Origin: Neoarius graeffei | Taxonomy: Eukaryota; Chordata; Actinopteri; Siluriformes; Ariidae | Direction of reading: 5' to 3' | Assembly (NCBI RefSeq): GCF_027579695.1 | Contig: NC_083572.1 | Coordinates: 16,182,915 to 16,246,914, forward strand | DNA: 64,000 nt | In this document: piece by piece, positions 19,484 through 30,696 of the stretch | Numbering within the stretch: the first letter of the stretch is position 1 | Layout of the letters: every line of letters starts with the position of its first letter | Notes under the pieces: model-generated | Seen by the model: only the letters and a program-made list of their open reading frames with translations | What the model was told of the DNA's origin: nothing | Databases searched by the model: none | Made by a program: the position numbers and the translations under genes

Positions 19484-19930
19484 AATCCACATTCACTGGA
19501 TATGAGTAATCGCGTGCTCTGATTGGCTACTCTACTCCAAGGATATCAGCTCATATACTGCGAATAGAGAAAAACAAAATGGCGGATCGTGTTGCGAAAC
19601 CAACCGAGGATGAAATAAAAACTCTATTCAAAAACAAAACCTCCAAAAAATAAAAAAGCAAAAAATACAGAATGAAAGTATTTGATGGTAAGAACATATC
19701 TTTTTTTATTTTTCAAGAATTATTATTTTCGCATTTTTCACAAATTGCGACTGTCATTTCGCTGGTTTGTTTACATTCTAAGCGAAAACGATTTTGTCAG
19801 ACGTTTTTTATAAAGTTTTTATTTACTGAATTTGCGAAAATAAAAATAAAAATGCTCTGTTTCTCAAAATCCAATGAATGTGGATAGAATAAAACAATTA
19901 TTCCACTTAATCTTGTCACACATGGCTTAT
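19484..19930 (+). mobile_element. DNA-transposon relic with Crypton-like N-terminal exon, copy 2
   Basis: It starts near TCCACATTCACTGGATATGAG and ends with the mirror end AATGAATGTGGATAG. A short exon from ATG 19579 (MADRVAKPTEDEIKTLF) hits a stop after 24 codons in a Lys-rich tract, then re-enters an open frame up to the donor GATG|GTAAGAAC. The exon's first residues are like those at 31636 on the minus strand (MAARFASLNTEDFERIL). That pattern resembles Crypton/DUF3504 proteins. Confidence 0.5.
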
Positions 19931-20905
19931 AGCCAACTTGGCGCTATGCTCAGCTCATCTATTAGTTACGTTTGATGCCCGATAAACAAGTACCTTCCTG
20001 TTACACTTATTTGTAGCAGTTATAAATTGTTATTCTTTCACCAGCCTCTCTTTTTCAATGCAAGAAAATGTAGCTTGTCATATCCCAGAAAAAGTGCCAA
20101 GGCCTCCCTCCTGAAGTCTTTCCCATGTTGGAAAACTTAAAGGAACAACTTCTGCCTGTTTCAAAGCACTAACACTGCAGAGTCATTTGCAAATTTCAAT
20201 GAAACATCTCACAAAAAAAAGAATATCACTATACCGACGATTACACACCTATCTGTTTAAACGAAACGTGCGTCATACAGTTTCCTGTGCAAGTCGTTAC
20301 TATAGCAACGTTAACATATCCAAAAGAGGGCATTAATATAATCCTTGCAGCCAGAACTATCGTCAGAGCTGATGTTGCAGAAAATTCATCAACACCTTCT
20401 GACCAATCAGAATCTAGCATTTATTTTGCATACCTGTATATACAGTACGGATATGTTCTTATTATGGATGTCTGGACAATAAAAAAAAAAGTCTATTAAG
20501 CTCTTTTAAAACATTGCAAAGTTATTTCAGAGCTTACAGGAAGCAGGAAGGAAAACTGAAACATGTGCAGTATGTTGAGTTGCAGAACCAGAACTGAGAA
20601 GCTCTGAAACAAAGGAATGCTTGAATATAATTACATGGTCCACCGGGTTCTCTCTAGAGGCAATGCTATTTTTTATACGTTTGCATACATTTTGCATGAA
20701 AATAATCTGAATACACATCCACTGAGTGAATGAGTTCCCAGCTATGTACCAAAATAAACTGATAATCAACAGCTCTTCCAGGATCACTCTGCCTCCATCC
20801 ACAGCGTACAAGCACTCATTCAACGGATCCATGAGTATAAGAAGAATGTAAATAATATGCTATGACCTGTGTAGAGCCAAGTTGAATAGCTATAGACTAA
20901 TAATA
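19931..20905. other. No gene seen
   Basis: AT-rich. Short open frames at 20287-20499 and 20527-20832 show no domain or codon pattern that I recognise, and have no splice or promoter context. Confidence 0.5.
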
Positions 20906-20908
20906 TGC

Positions 20909-21080
20909 CATGACCGAATGGTTAGAGAAGCAGCTTTGGGACCAAAAGGTTGCTGGTTCGATTCCCTGAACCAGCAAGGCACCTTGAGCAAGGCACCTAA
21001 CCCTCAACTGCTCCCCAGGTTGCTCTGGGTATGTTGTATGTTGCTCAGGATAAGAGTGTCTACTAAATGTCTTTAGTGTA
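20909..21080 (+). repeat. tRNA-derived SINE family C, near complete
   Basis: The A-box-like TGACCGAATGGTTAGAG and the B box GGTTCGATTCC are followed by CCTTGAGCAAGGCACC. The tail GCTCAGGATAAGAGTGTCTAC has the AAATG / TGTAAT end typical of fish SINEs that share an L2-clade LINE tail. Confidence 0.85.
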
Positions 21081-21084
21081 ATAG

Positions 21085-21230
21085 AAGACTTTGGAGCAAC
21101 GTTCTTCACCAAGAACACCATCAAAACATCAATTGAGGCAATATCTTCTGAAAGACTGGTGTTCGTAACTCTTGTACATTTCTAGAGACATGTAGAACCT
21201 ATGCCTAATTTCTAATTAAAGGTAGACTGC
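21085..21230. other. No feature seen
   Basis: Short AT-rich spacer after the SINE. Confidence 0.4.
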
Positions 21231-22060
21231 CTTTCAGATTTTTCAAGTGTAGGTCGTAAAAAGAATTTTCCCCGACACCCAGTTATTTTTGTTTAGTGGA
21301 CCGAAAGCTACTGAATTCAAATCACAGACTTCCAATTTTATCGTTTTTTTTTTTAAACAGAACAATTAATGAATTTCGGGCCACATGGCCCTAAATTCTC
21401 CGCTATTTTTTCCTGCTTCACCATGACCCAATTCAAGATACTATGTCATGCATCATGTGGTGGGCTTTCCCCGTTCATGCAAGGCATTGTGGGATACAAA
21501 TTTGAAACAGGAGAGAAAAATGGAGGACGTGAGTGTGCGAATGAAATGTGAAAGACCGACTACAGTAACGGAAAGCGAGAAGAAAAGACGTTATGTTATA
21601 TATGAAGGAAAGGAAACACAGGACCAAACTAATAAATATCGGAGGTCAGCGAGCACCTCGGTGTGATCAGCTGTTCGTTTAGAGACAGAATGATGCAACT
21701 GTCAGTGCACTGTCAAAGGTAAACCTGTAGATGGCAGTAATGCAACACTGTGGATGCCAACTGGCATAAAACCCAAAAAAAGAAGAAGAAGGTAAATCTG
21801 CACATGCGCACACGGACTTAGTCTGTCTACTTGACTGTGTGAAGTGAGCGATTTCATGCACATTATTTGCTCGGGAATCCCCTCAAATTAAATAACTTCC
21901 CAGCCACAGAATGGCCTGATATTTAGTGAGATATTACAGAAATAAACATATATCACAATGACTAAATTTCAGAGAAAACTAAATTTCACTGATTTTATAA
22001 AATAGAAAGGTTGTCTAGCTTTAATTTCCGATAGCAGCGCTGGCGCAAATTGCTACTCTC
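21231..22060 (+). other. Possible transposon relic with a short coding exon
   Basis: An ATG at 21520 opens a 49-codon frame rich in Lys, Arg, Glu and Thr (ESEKKRRYVIYEGKE). It resembles the charged starts of some fish transposon proteins, but no family can be named. The surrounding sequence contains GGCATTGTGGGATACAAATTTG and a CTGCACATGCGCAC segment. No terminal repeats were found. Confidence 0.25.
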
Positions 22061-22330
22061 ACTCAGGCTCTTTCACCTTTATTATTATTATTATGTTTTT
22101 TAGGACGCTATTTCTCCCTCAGTTTTCAACCAGTCATCACCAAATTTCACATGAAGAATATCTCTGGGCTGAATTATGTTGCTATGACTTTTGGTGCTGA
22201 TCTGGATCACTGATCCAGAATGATCCATGAAAAACTGGATTTTTTTTTCAATCACTTATAACTCTGTTTTCATGATTTTTTTCAATCTTTTTTTTATTTT
22301 GTTCAGGGCAGCAGGGCGCAACTTTTCCTC
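22061..22330 (+). repeat. Unnamed dispersed repeat
   Basis: The segment around TTCAACCAGTCATCACCAAA, GTGCTGATCTGGATCACTGA and CACTTATAACTCTG has the look of a high-copy fish repeat, with T-rich interruptions. No second copy in this window aligns well, so the call is weak. Confidence 0.3.
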
Positions 22331-22334
22331 ACTA

Positions 22335-22779
22335 AGGGTAGTATCTCACTGGGCTGCGACAGCTTGCGACAAATTGCGAACGTTATTCGCGAGAGAGTTT
22401 CAAAAGTGTCTTGAAACATTCGCGGGGCTTCTCAATTTCCTCGCATGAGTCGCAAAGTGTTGCTCCTTTGTTGCTGAAATTTTGAACATGTTCAAAAAAT
22501 TAGTGCGACAAAATTTCTCTCCAAATAGCCGCAAATGTGTCGCTGGTGTCGCAAAGCCATCGCGAACCCTTCTCAAGTCAGTTTCCGTGAGGCTTACTCT
22601 ACTTCCCTGCCTGCCGAGGGAAAGCCTGCAACTAGTTGGAGACACAACAATTACGGTAAAATATGCGAATATCGATTCAGCGTGATTCCAAGTGAAAATT
22701 GTCGCTAATTCACATATTTTATTGCAATTGTCGTGTCTCCAACTAGTCGCAGGCTGTCGCATCCCGGTGAGATACTGGC
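22335..22779. mobile_element. Foldback MITE, complete copy
   Basis: The termini AGTATCTCACTGGGCTGCGAC and GTCGCATCCCGGTGAGATACT are near-mirror images. Inside, GCCTGCAACTAGTTGGAGAC (from 22627) mirrors GTCTCCAACTAGTCGCAGGC (to 22754), giving a nested hairpin. The interior repeatedly uses TCGCAAA/TTGCGAC words. A left-half copy lies at 56576-56880. Confidence 0.78.
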
Positions 22780-23908
22780 TTAAGCATCATTCTCTATCTC
22801 TTACCGTTCCGGATCTATAGGCTACGGTGACCAGACATCCCGGTTTGTAACAGCTAGCACAAATTACTGTGACTTTAGTCACAGTCTGTATTCAGTCGAA
22901 GTTGTTCTAATAGCTTGTGGTGACCCATGGATATAACGGATGCTGAGCTTCATATCTACTCATATCTACTTCCTGCTACAGTGCATCACTTTAGCATCCT
23001 ATGACACACCAAAATTTTTGTACTTGTTCAACGTTGTCTGTTTTGAGTACGCGATGTGTCTTGGGTGACTGCATCGTATGGTGTTTACATACATGTGTGT
23101 TCGCCCACTGATTAATATTCAACTTTTATATCAAACTATGATATACTCTGTACATCATTTAACAATAAAAATATATTAACTGGATATGTGGCCACCCCAA
23201 GTCTATACTCAAACCACAGCTTTGTAAGGTTGATTATACTTCAAAAATAGTTAATGTTGATTGAACTTGCCATCTCAAAACGTTCTGATGTTGATAATAG
23301 CTTATTCTTCGAGTAACCAGCATCCCCTAATATGTCTAAAGTGTCTCATTTGTATAACTATCACTTCAGCTTCATTGTGTAACTGTTTGAAGGAGAGTAG
23401 AAGACTACAGTAGAGAAGGGACATGAGTCACGTTCACCTCTATTGTATTTAAAGGACAATTGTGTGGCATTTAGCTATAATAGACCTGTGGAAAGCCTGT
23501 GGGTTTGTTTTCTGTAGCCGAATGCAGGAGAGTGAGTGGGAAAGAGGAAGACTGCAGCGCTCTGAAGCTTTTAATGTGGTTGGCTGCACAAGGCCTACAA
23601 CGATACTGAAGAAGCGACGTCAGGAAGTTGAAGTAGGCGTGCAAATATCCTGTTGTGTGTGTGTGTGTGTGTGTGTGTTTGCAGATCTAGGAGTATATGA
23701 GAATGAGTGCAGTGACGCACATCATCATAACCAAGCTGAAGACTCAACGTGGAGGACTTGAGAGTATTGTGTGTACTGGATGGATGCTTTCGATTTGGAT
23801 TTCGCCGGGGACTTCATTCAACCTTTGAATGGATCATGTGCATAAATAAGAACAGGAAAGGATAATCACTTTACATTACGAGGAAAGGTTTCCTGCACCA
23901 GTAGCATC
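22780..23908. other. Upstream region of the MYADM-like gene
   Basis: No other gene is recognisable. A GT repeat occupies about 23655-23677. A TATA-like TATTTAAAGG is at about 23447-23456. A 5' untranslated exon probably lies within 23460-23900, since the coding exon is preceded by TTTCCTGCACCAG, a possible acceptor at 23902. The extent of the leader cannot be fixed from sequence alone. Confidence 0.35.
23655..23677. repeat. (GT)n microsatellite
   Basis: Uninterrupted GT run about 230 bases upstream of the MYADM-like start codon. Confidence 0.88.
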
Positions 23909-24781
23909 ATGCCAGTCACATTTGGAGAACTTAGCACCCTCACCACTCCACTTTCAGTGGCTCGTCTCTGCGCTTTGTTCTTCAGCTGTCTCACTCTCAG
24001 CCTGGCTTCCTCCAAGGGATGTGACTCCAAATCACTTGACCTTGACTGCACCTTCTACACTTTCTGCATGGTTACATGGAGCCTCTTCTTTGTCCTCACT
24101 TTGCTTGTTGTGGTCATCCACTTCATCCAGTTCCACAACTTGCTCCCCCTTTCCTGGAAGAACCTCACGGCAACTGTGGCAGCTCTTGGTGCCCTCATGA
24201 CCTTTTCTGCCTCCTTTGCTTTCACATGGACCCTAGTACATTATTGTAAACATGTTGATCCCAGATGGACAGCAGCTGCCGTGGGCTCCTGTTTCACCTT
24301 GCTGGCTTACGTCGTAGAGCTCCAGTTGATTCGATCACAAAGCAATGGCAACCAGCGAGGATACATGGCTACCGTACCTGGACTTCTCAAGCTGCTGCAG
24401 GTCTTCGGAGGATGCATCGCGCTGGTGCTGCTCAACATCCAAACACCCAATAGCCATACCCCTTGGAAGACCTATGTGTCGGCTGTAATCTACAGCGTGT
24501 GCCTACTTCCATCTGTAGGAACGGTCCTGGTGATGCTAATGGATTGTGCAGCACGCAGCCCTGTGCCATTTGACCGGCTCCTCGCCAGCTTCAGTCTGCT
24601 GGGAGTGATCATGTATATCGTAGGCACGGTCATTTGCTTCACAAAAGCGCTCGAACCTTCGATTGACAGTCCTAAAAACCCTGTTGTTATAATGAGTGAG
24701 ACAGTGACGGCATGCATCACTTTGCTGGCATACACAGTGGACCTGGCTTTCTCTGTTAAACTGCTGTGTGACCGAAATTAA
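23909..24781 (+). CDS. myadm: MYADM-family MARVEL membrane protein
   Basis: A single uninterrupted exon of 290 codons, close to the usual MYADM length of about 300-320. The sequence is almost wholly hydrophobic segments. I see eight likely membrane helices at about 18-35, 48-72, 84-108, 118-138, 156-176, 188-212, 224-246 and 264-286, which fits two MARVEL domains of four helices each. The loop GYMATVPGLLK (about 151-161), PLSWKN near 79 and LLAYTVDLA near 272 are MYADM hallmarks, and MPVT matches the family N-terminus. In mammals MYADM organises ordered membrane domains, Rac1 targeting and cell spreading; that role here is inference. The start is supported by A at -3 and the MPVT match. The codon pattern is clean and unbroken, so it looks like a functional host gene. 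Which paralogue (myadm or a myadm-like copy) cannot be settled here. Confidence 0.93.
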   Translation: MPVTFGELSTLTTPLSVARLCALFFSCLTLSLASSKGCDSKSLDLDCTFYTFCMVTWSLFFVLTLLVVVIHFIQFHNLLPLSWKNLTATVAALGALMTFSASFAFTWTLVHYCKHVDPRWTAAAVGSCFTLLAYVVELQLIRSQSNGNQRGYMATVPGLLKLLQVFGGCIALVLLNIQTPNSHTPWKTYVSAVIYSVCLLPSVGTVLVMLMDCAARSPVPFDRLLASFSLLGVIMYIVGTVICFTKALEPSIDSPKNPVVIMSETVTACITLLAYTVDLAFSVKLLCDRN

Positions 24782-25411
24782 AGGACACCGAAAAGTTGAG
24801 GACATGGCTTGTTGGGTGATGTTATTCCTAATTCAGTTATTATTTAAACGACGCAAGGTTGTGTCTTTTTGTTATTATGATAAATTATCATAAAGTATTC
24901 TGAGAAATATTATTTACGCTTTAGAATAAATAGACATACAGTATACGCTGTCTGTCAAATGTTTTCGATTACTTGGAGTTCCTTATCTTTTGTGCCCGTT
25001 CGAGTTTCAGTTTTAGTGCCATAGATTAAGAAAGACAAAGATTGGCAATTAATTATGAAATAATACTAAACACGTTAATCACCATTTCTTTGATTTGAAG
25101 CCTGGAACCTTTCAGATCTAACAGCACTCTAAATGACGGCTTTATTAAATGTATTACTTGTAAACCTGTATGACATTGTTGATATGATTTATGAGATGAC
25201 TGTTACTATATATGTGTGCTACAAGTGGCTTATAAGAGTAATTCATGGCTAGGCTTGTTCCCGTTAGATCGAGATTGTTTCCAGTGAAATAAAAAGTCAT
25301 ACCATTTCCTCAGTTTTTGCTCATTTGGAAGCATTTCACATGAGGCTGCTGCTTAAGAACCAAAAATGTTAAAGTATCGAGAATATAAGATTGTTTAATC
25401 CTGAAATAGGG
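24782..25411 (+). other. Probable 3' untranslated region and flank of the MYADM-like gene
   Basis: Candidate poly(A) signals AATAAA occur at 24925-24930 and 25288-25293. The second lies 507 bases past the stop codon. No other coding sequence is visible. Confidence 0.5.
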
Positions 25412-25552
25412 AGATGGCCTAATGGTTAGAGAAGCGGCTTTAAGACCAAAAGGTTGCTGGTTCGATTCTTTGGACCGACATACCTAGGCTACTTTGGGTA
25501 TGTTGTACGTCACTCTGGATAAAAGTGTCTGCTAAATGCCTGTAATGTAAAT
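25412..25552 (+). repeat. tRNA-derived SINE family C, short internal-deletion copy
   Basis: A-box-like GATGGCCTAATGGTTAGAG and B box GGTTCGATTC are followed, after a deletion of the GAGCAAGGCACC part, by the tail CACTCTGGATAAAAGTGTCTGC and AATGCCTGTAATG. Confidence 0.83.
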
Positions 25553-25970
25553 AATGTATTGATCTGTGTATCTAATGGAGCGACTTTGGACTGGGATCTG
25601 ATTTTTCAAATCCGATCCAAGGCACTATATTGTTCGTAGGGGATCTTTAGTTCTGAATTTCTTTCCTATCTGAGAGACAATAATGCCAAAGTCAGAACTG
25701 GATCATGAACTCATGTCAGTACTGTATTGAAATTTAAAAAAAAAAAGTTGGAATGGTGCATCCAATTAACATTTATCTGTTGTTTGTTAATCTCTTTTGG
25801 ACTGTGGAAAAGTAGAAACAGAAATTTTACCCAAAATGTTCAGCATGAGGTTTGAGCCACATAAACCACTTTGTTGAAACAAAGGCCTTCCTTACTGATA
25901 CTCATCTTACTACACTATTTATTTACTGGTTTAAATGATCTGCTGAGGTGTTTAACACTTTTGCAGGCTA
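25553..25970. other. No gene seen
   Basis: AT-rich spacer between a SINE and a hAT-like element. Confidence 0.45.
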
Positions 25971-25978
25971 TCCGAAGC

Positions 25979-26449
25979 AGGGGCGCTGCTCGAAATTTTG
26001 GGCCCTATGAAAGAGGGCCCCCCACACTCTTTACGAATCTGGATTCTGGTAACCCGACATGATGGTGTCAATCTACTGACGGTTCACCATCAATTCTGCT
26101 TATCCCATGCGCAGATTGGAAAGCAACAAACCTAACATGGTGTCATGCTCTGGCTCCACCTACACAAGACTGTACCAGGTCATGAATAGGGAGGGGGGTG
26201 AAATCTAAAGACTATCTATTCTAACAATTTTGCGGGAAATGGAAAACCAAACCAGAAGGTTGTTGTATTTGCTTGTTTTAAGAGACGAAATCATTAAAGA
26301 TATTTTTGAATTCGATTAACTTACACATGGTAATAATATTAATATCGTCCCCTGAGGGCCCTCTGTCAATGCCGGGCCCTTAGAATCGAAACTTTCCCCC
26401 CTAACAGCAAAACTAAGATAGAAACTTTCCCCCCTAACGGCGCACCTGG
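25979..26449. mobile_element. hAT-like non-autonomous element
   Basis: An 8-bp duplication, TCCGAAGC, flanks it (25971-25978 and 26450-26457). The left end is AGGGGCGCTGC and the right end GGCGCACCTGG. GGGCCC words occur near both ends, as in hAT elements with GGGGCG termini. No transposase frame remains. Confidence 0.65.
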
Positions 26450-26457
26450 TCCGAAGC

Positions 26458-26756
26458 ACAGTTTAGTCCGACATCACTGAGGAGAAGGCAGATTTACTTT
26501 CGCAGCTTTCTCTTTCTCTTTAAACCTCCACCGCAAACTTGATAGTACTGTTTTGATTGTTTGCACTGCTTGTAATGCTGAGTTTAGCAGACACATGTTC
26601 ACTAGATGGCAGTGTTTTCATTTGTGTTCTCAGTTCAGCGAGTTGGTTCCATTGTTCTCTTGAGAGCCAGATGTCATTCTTTCTTTCACTTTCTTTTGTT
26701 TCAGAAAACTGGAAAGTAACATCATTTACAATAAAGAGACTATTTCTGATCATTTC
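26458..26756. other. No gene seen; possible retained 3' exon-like stretch
   Basis: A pyrimidine-rich TTTCTTTTGTTTCAG (ending about 26704) followed by an AATAAA at about 26730 resembles a terminal exon, but no coding evidence supports it. Confidence 0.25.
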
Positions 26757-27242
26757 TTAACACTTCGTGTCTTAAAGTTATGATGGATGTCGTTTCTCTT
26801 CACTTAGTTGAGCGGTTCTTGATGTACTATGGATTACTACAATTGTGGTATGGAATAGGGCTATTTACTGTATTTTTATTCTTAAATATTTACTGTTTGA
26901 TCTTAAACATATCAAGAAGGCAAGAAATTAATCCACAAATTAACTTCTGACGAGGCACATCTGTAAACTGAAAAGCATTCCAGGTGAAGGCCTCATGAAG
27001 CTGGTTAAGATAATGCCAATAGTGTGCAAAGCGTCATCAAGGTAAACACTGGCTACTTTGAAGAATCTAAAATATGAAACATTTTTTGTTTACTGTTTTG
27101 TTTTGTACATAATTCCAGATATGTTCCATATGCTATTTCTTCGTGTCGATGTCTTCAGTATTGTTCTACAATGAAGAAAATACAAAATACAGAAAAACCT
27201 ATGAATGAGTAGGGATGTACATACTTTTAACTAGTCCTGTAT
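26757..27242. mobile_element. Tc1-like non-autonomous fragment, copy 1
   Basis: Shares CTTAAAGTTATGATGGATGTCG, GAAAAGCATTCCAGGTGA and CATGAAGCTGGTTAAG with 52066-52400. It ends near ACATACTTTTAACTAGTCCTG, a Tc1-type end. Confidence 0.6.
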
Positions 27243-27499
27243 TTTTACACACAAGCCTACAATAATTACGAATTTTAAATTTGCCCAACAGAAAATCTAC
27301 AATAATTGAAATGACAGTTTGAAATGGTTGAATATGTACTGTACTGTCTATACTGTATCTATGATTGTATCATGTCTATCACATCTTGGCCTGATGGTCA
27401 AGTGATACAGTGTCTTGCAAAAGTATTCATCCCCCTTTGTGTGTGCCCTGTTTTGTCACATTACAAACTGGAATTAAAATGGATTTTGGGGGGTTAGCA

Positions 27500-28681
27500 C
27501 ACTGTAAAAAATAAATAGTTGAGAATACTTAAAATCTGCAGGCAACAGTCTGCACTAAGAATTTTATGTTTTGCACATTATGAACTATATACTAATCCAA
27601 CTATGAAAACACTATAGTCCCAATTATTAATTCTTAATTATGCGAGTGATTTTGAATTCCTCGTTCTGCCTACATAGATGTCTCGTTTTGCTGAACAGAG
27701 GCATGATTCGCATTACTACAAAAAGTTAATTGAGGTTATCATTATTTATCACTTAACTATACATGCCTTTCTTCATCGCTCTACACAATTAGAAAACTTC
27801 AATAATGAAATATACAATGAACTTTTTTCCCCCAAACTTTATTTCAGTAACCAAAATCAAGTATTTTAATACAGAGCATACACCCCTTTCTCTATTTGAA
27901 GTCTTTTCATGTCTGTTAACGTAGTGTACGTGGGGTTCCATTTCTTGAAATAAAACATGTACATTCAGTCTTTCAACTTTGCCATCTTCAGTTTCTTATA
28001 GACCAGGCTGCACATTTCTTATTGCATTTCTTAACTGGGGTATCTTGGCATTCTCACCAAGCTGCTCTTAAGCTGGTAAATAAAATACAAAAAAAAAAAA
28101 AAACAAGAATGTAGAAAAATGTATAAAATATTAAATAAAAAAGAATGCTGGACCTCCAAGGCCCAATAAGTGAGGAGGTTAAAACAGGCAAGATGCAAAG
28201 TTAAAACGGGCAAAATGCAAACATGCTGCCCACAAATCACTCTGAAAATACACTGTTGTATATCCTTTTTTCCCCAAACATACTCAATAACAATATGGGC
28301 TATCGAAAGGAACTTAATCCAACCCAGTACACTCACTTCACTATATGAACTTGTACACTTATTTCACTATACAAAGCAGGTTTGCTTTTCAGAGATCGCA
28401 CACACCCCTTTCTCTATTTGAAGTCTTTGCACATCAGTTAACGTAGTATACGTGGTTCCATTTCTTGAAATAAAACACATACCTTTAGTCTTTCAACTTT
28501 ACCATCTAAAAAAGAATGCTGGACCTCCAAGGCCCAAGTGAGGAGGTTAAAACGGGCAAAATGCCAACATGCTGTATATCCGTATTTTTTCCCACTCATT
28601 AATAATTATTCATATTTTCTTGTCGATTCAATTATGAATATGGAATTACTTGAACAAAGCGTAATTCTATTTTTTACAGTG
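27500..28681. mobile_element. CACTA/EnSpm-like non-autonomous element
   Basis: The ends are CACTGTAAAAAATA and its complement TATTTTTTACAGTG, with a 2-bp CA duplication in the host Tc1. Internally a block (about 27882-28000: ACCCCTTTCTCTATTTGAAG) recurs at 28400-28510. A second block (AAGAATGCTGGACCTCCAAGG, 28141) recurs at 28511, giving a tandem duplication. No transposase is recognisable. Confidence 0.72.
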
Positions 28682-28683
28682 CA

Positions 28684-30207
28684 CCATTTGATTTACACAA
28701 CATGCCTACCACTTTAAAGGTGAAAATATTGTGACGCAAACAGTAATTAAGATGAAAAAACAGAAACCTGGAGTGGACATAGGAATTCACCCCCCCCAAA
28801 GTCAATACTTTGTCGAGCCACCTTTTGCTGCAATTACAGCTGCAAGTCTCTTGGGGTATGTTTCTATTAGATTATCGCAAAACTGCTTCAACTCCAAGTT
28901 AGATGAGATGCGTTTGTGTACAGCAGTCTTCAAGTGATGCTACAGATTCTCAATTGGACTGAGGTCTGGGCTTTGACGAGGCCATTCCAAGACATTTAAA
29001 TATTTCCCTTTAAACCATTCCAGTGTAGCTTTAGCAGTATGTTTAAGGTCATTGTCCTGCTGGAACGTGAACCTTTGTCCCAGTCTCAAACCTCTGGCTG
29101 ACTTAAACAGGTTTTCCTCCAGAATTGCCCTGTATTTAGTGCCATCATTCTTTCCTTCAATCCTGACCAGCTTTCCTGTCCCTGCAGATGAAAAACATCC
29201 CTACAGCATGATGCTGCCACCACCATGCTTCACTGTAGGAATGGTGTTCTCAGGGTGTTGGGTTTGCGCCACACATGGCATTTCCCATGATGGCCAAAAA
29301 GATCAATTTTAGTCTCATTTGATCAGAGAATCTTTTTCTAAAGGCCTCTGCATGCTCTTGCGACAAGGCTTTCACAGATAGCTTTTCGCAGACAGTTGTA
29401 ATTTATCGTTGAGCGGGGAGTAATAGGCGTGCGTGATGTTATTCACCGGCACAATGCAAGGGGGCGCGAAGTCGCTAGGAGTAGTTGGTGGGTGTGGTTA
29501 GTGGAGTGTTTATCCTCCGGTTACTTATAATGACTAGAACTTTTTTTTTTTATAATGACTAGAACTGGAGTCGTATAGATGTACGTACTTACTCAATCAA
29601 CTGCTCTTCGTGCTGCTCCATCTTCACTCGTGTTTTTAAAAATGCCGGTCGTGAAAACAAACCAAACTGGGAAAGTAGGGAAGCGGAAGTGTATGTACAG
29701 TGGATGTAGAGTGGACCAATCAGAGCCCTCTTGTCTGCGGCGCTGTCTGCGAGGCTTCTGCGGTGGTCACAATTTTTGGGAGGTGCGTGCAGAGCGTCTG
29801 CGAAGGTGGGGGGGCTACGCAGACGCTGTCTGCGACGCTATCTGCGAGGACTGGGTTGTCAGCATAAATTGGCCTTAAGTGTTTGGGGAGTCTGCCACAT
29901 GCTGTTGGGCAAACTCCAAACGTGTTTTTTTAAGCAATTACTTTTTTCTGGCCACTCTTCCATAAAGCCTCATTCTGTGGAGTGTATGGCTTAAAGTGGT
30001 CCTATAGACAGATACTCCCATCTCCGCTGTGGATCTTTGCAGCTCCTTTGATGTTATCTTTGGTGTCTTTGTTACATCTCTGATTAATGCCCTCCTTGCC
30101 CGGTCTGTGAGTTTTGGTGGACGTCCTTCTCTTGTCAGGTTTGTAGTGGTGCCATATTCTTTCCATTTTGCTATAATGGATTTAATGGTGCTCCCTGGGA
30201 TATTCAA
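28684..30207 (-). pseudogene. Tc1 transposase pseudogene of copy 3
   Basis: On the minus strand the N-terminal DNA-binding part is open at 29938-30207, with HTH-type residues PGSTIKSIIAKW, the linker GRPPKLTDR and a second HTH. The first catalytic region is displaced by the Harbinger-like insertion. Beyond it the sequence is traceable but broken: CTCAATTGGACTGAGGTC and GGTCATTGTCCTGCTGG encode the DDE core with stops. The HTH is intact but the DDE domain is not. Confidence 0.82.
29342..29875. mobile_element. Harbinger-like non-autonomous element
   Basis: It is inserted in the Tc1 copy with a 3-bp TAA duplication (29339-29341 and 29876-29878). The ends AGGCC...ATGCT and CAGATAGC...CGCAGACAG mirror the right end. 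The interior is GC-rich with CTGTCTGCG words. A direct repeat of TATAATGACTAGAACT lies at 29527 and 29552. A 99-codon frame at 29579-29878 crosses the element end and is not a gene. Confidence 0.68.
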
Positions 30208-30696
30208 AGTTTGGGATATTTTTTATAACCCAACCCTGATCTATACTTCTCCACAACTTTGCCTCTGACCTGTTTGGAGGCTCCTTGGTTTTCATGTTGC
30301 TTTCTTAGTCGTGTTGCAGAGTCAGGGTCCTTCCAGAACAGGTTGATTTATACAGACATCATGTGACAGATCATGTGACTCTTTGATTGCACATAGGTGG
30401 ATCTTAATCAACTAATTATGTGACTTATGAATTTAATTGGTTGGACCAGCTCTTATTTACTGGTTTCATACGAAAGGGGGTGAATACCTATGCACACTCC
30501 AGATTTCTGGGGGGGGGGTTTCATCTTAATTATTGTTTGTGTCACAATAAAACAACGATTTGTACCTTTAAAGTGGTAGGCATGCTGTGTAAATCAAATG
30601 GTGCTAACCCTCCAAAAATCCATTTTAATTCCAGCTTGTAATGCAACAAAACAGGACAAACACCAAGGGGGATGAATACTTTTGCAAGACACTGCA

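Larger units (their letters stand above)
27408..30694 (-). mobile_element. Tc1-like transposon with two inserted elements (copy 3, different subfamily)
   Basis: Inverted termini CAGTGTCTTGCAAAAGTA (27408) and TACTTTTGCAAGACACTG (to 30694) bound it, with TA on the left and CA on the right. Removing the insertions at 27500-28681 and 29342-29875 leaves about 1.57 kb, the normal Tc1 size. The transposase reads on the minus strand and is broken. Confidence 0.9.

Noticed and set aside
24536-24805. Antisense frames over the MYADM-like gene
   Set aside because: They are shadows of the conserved sense frame.
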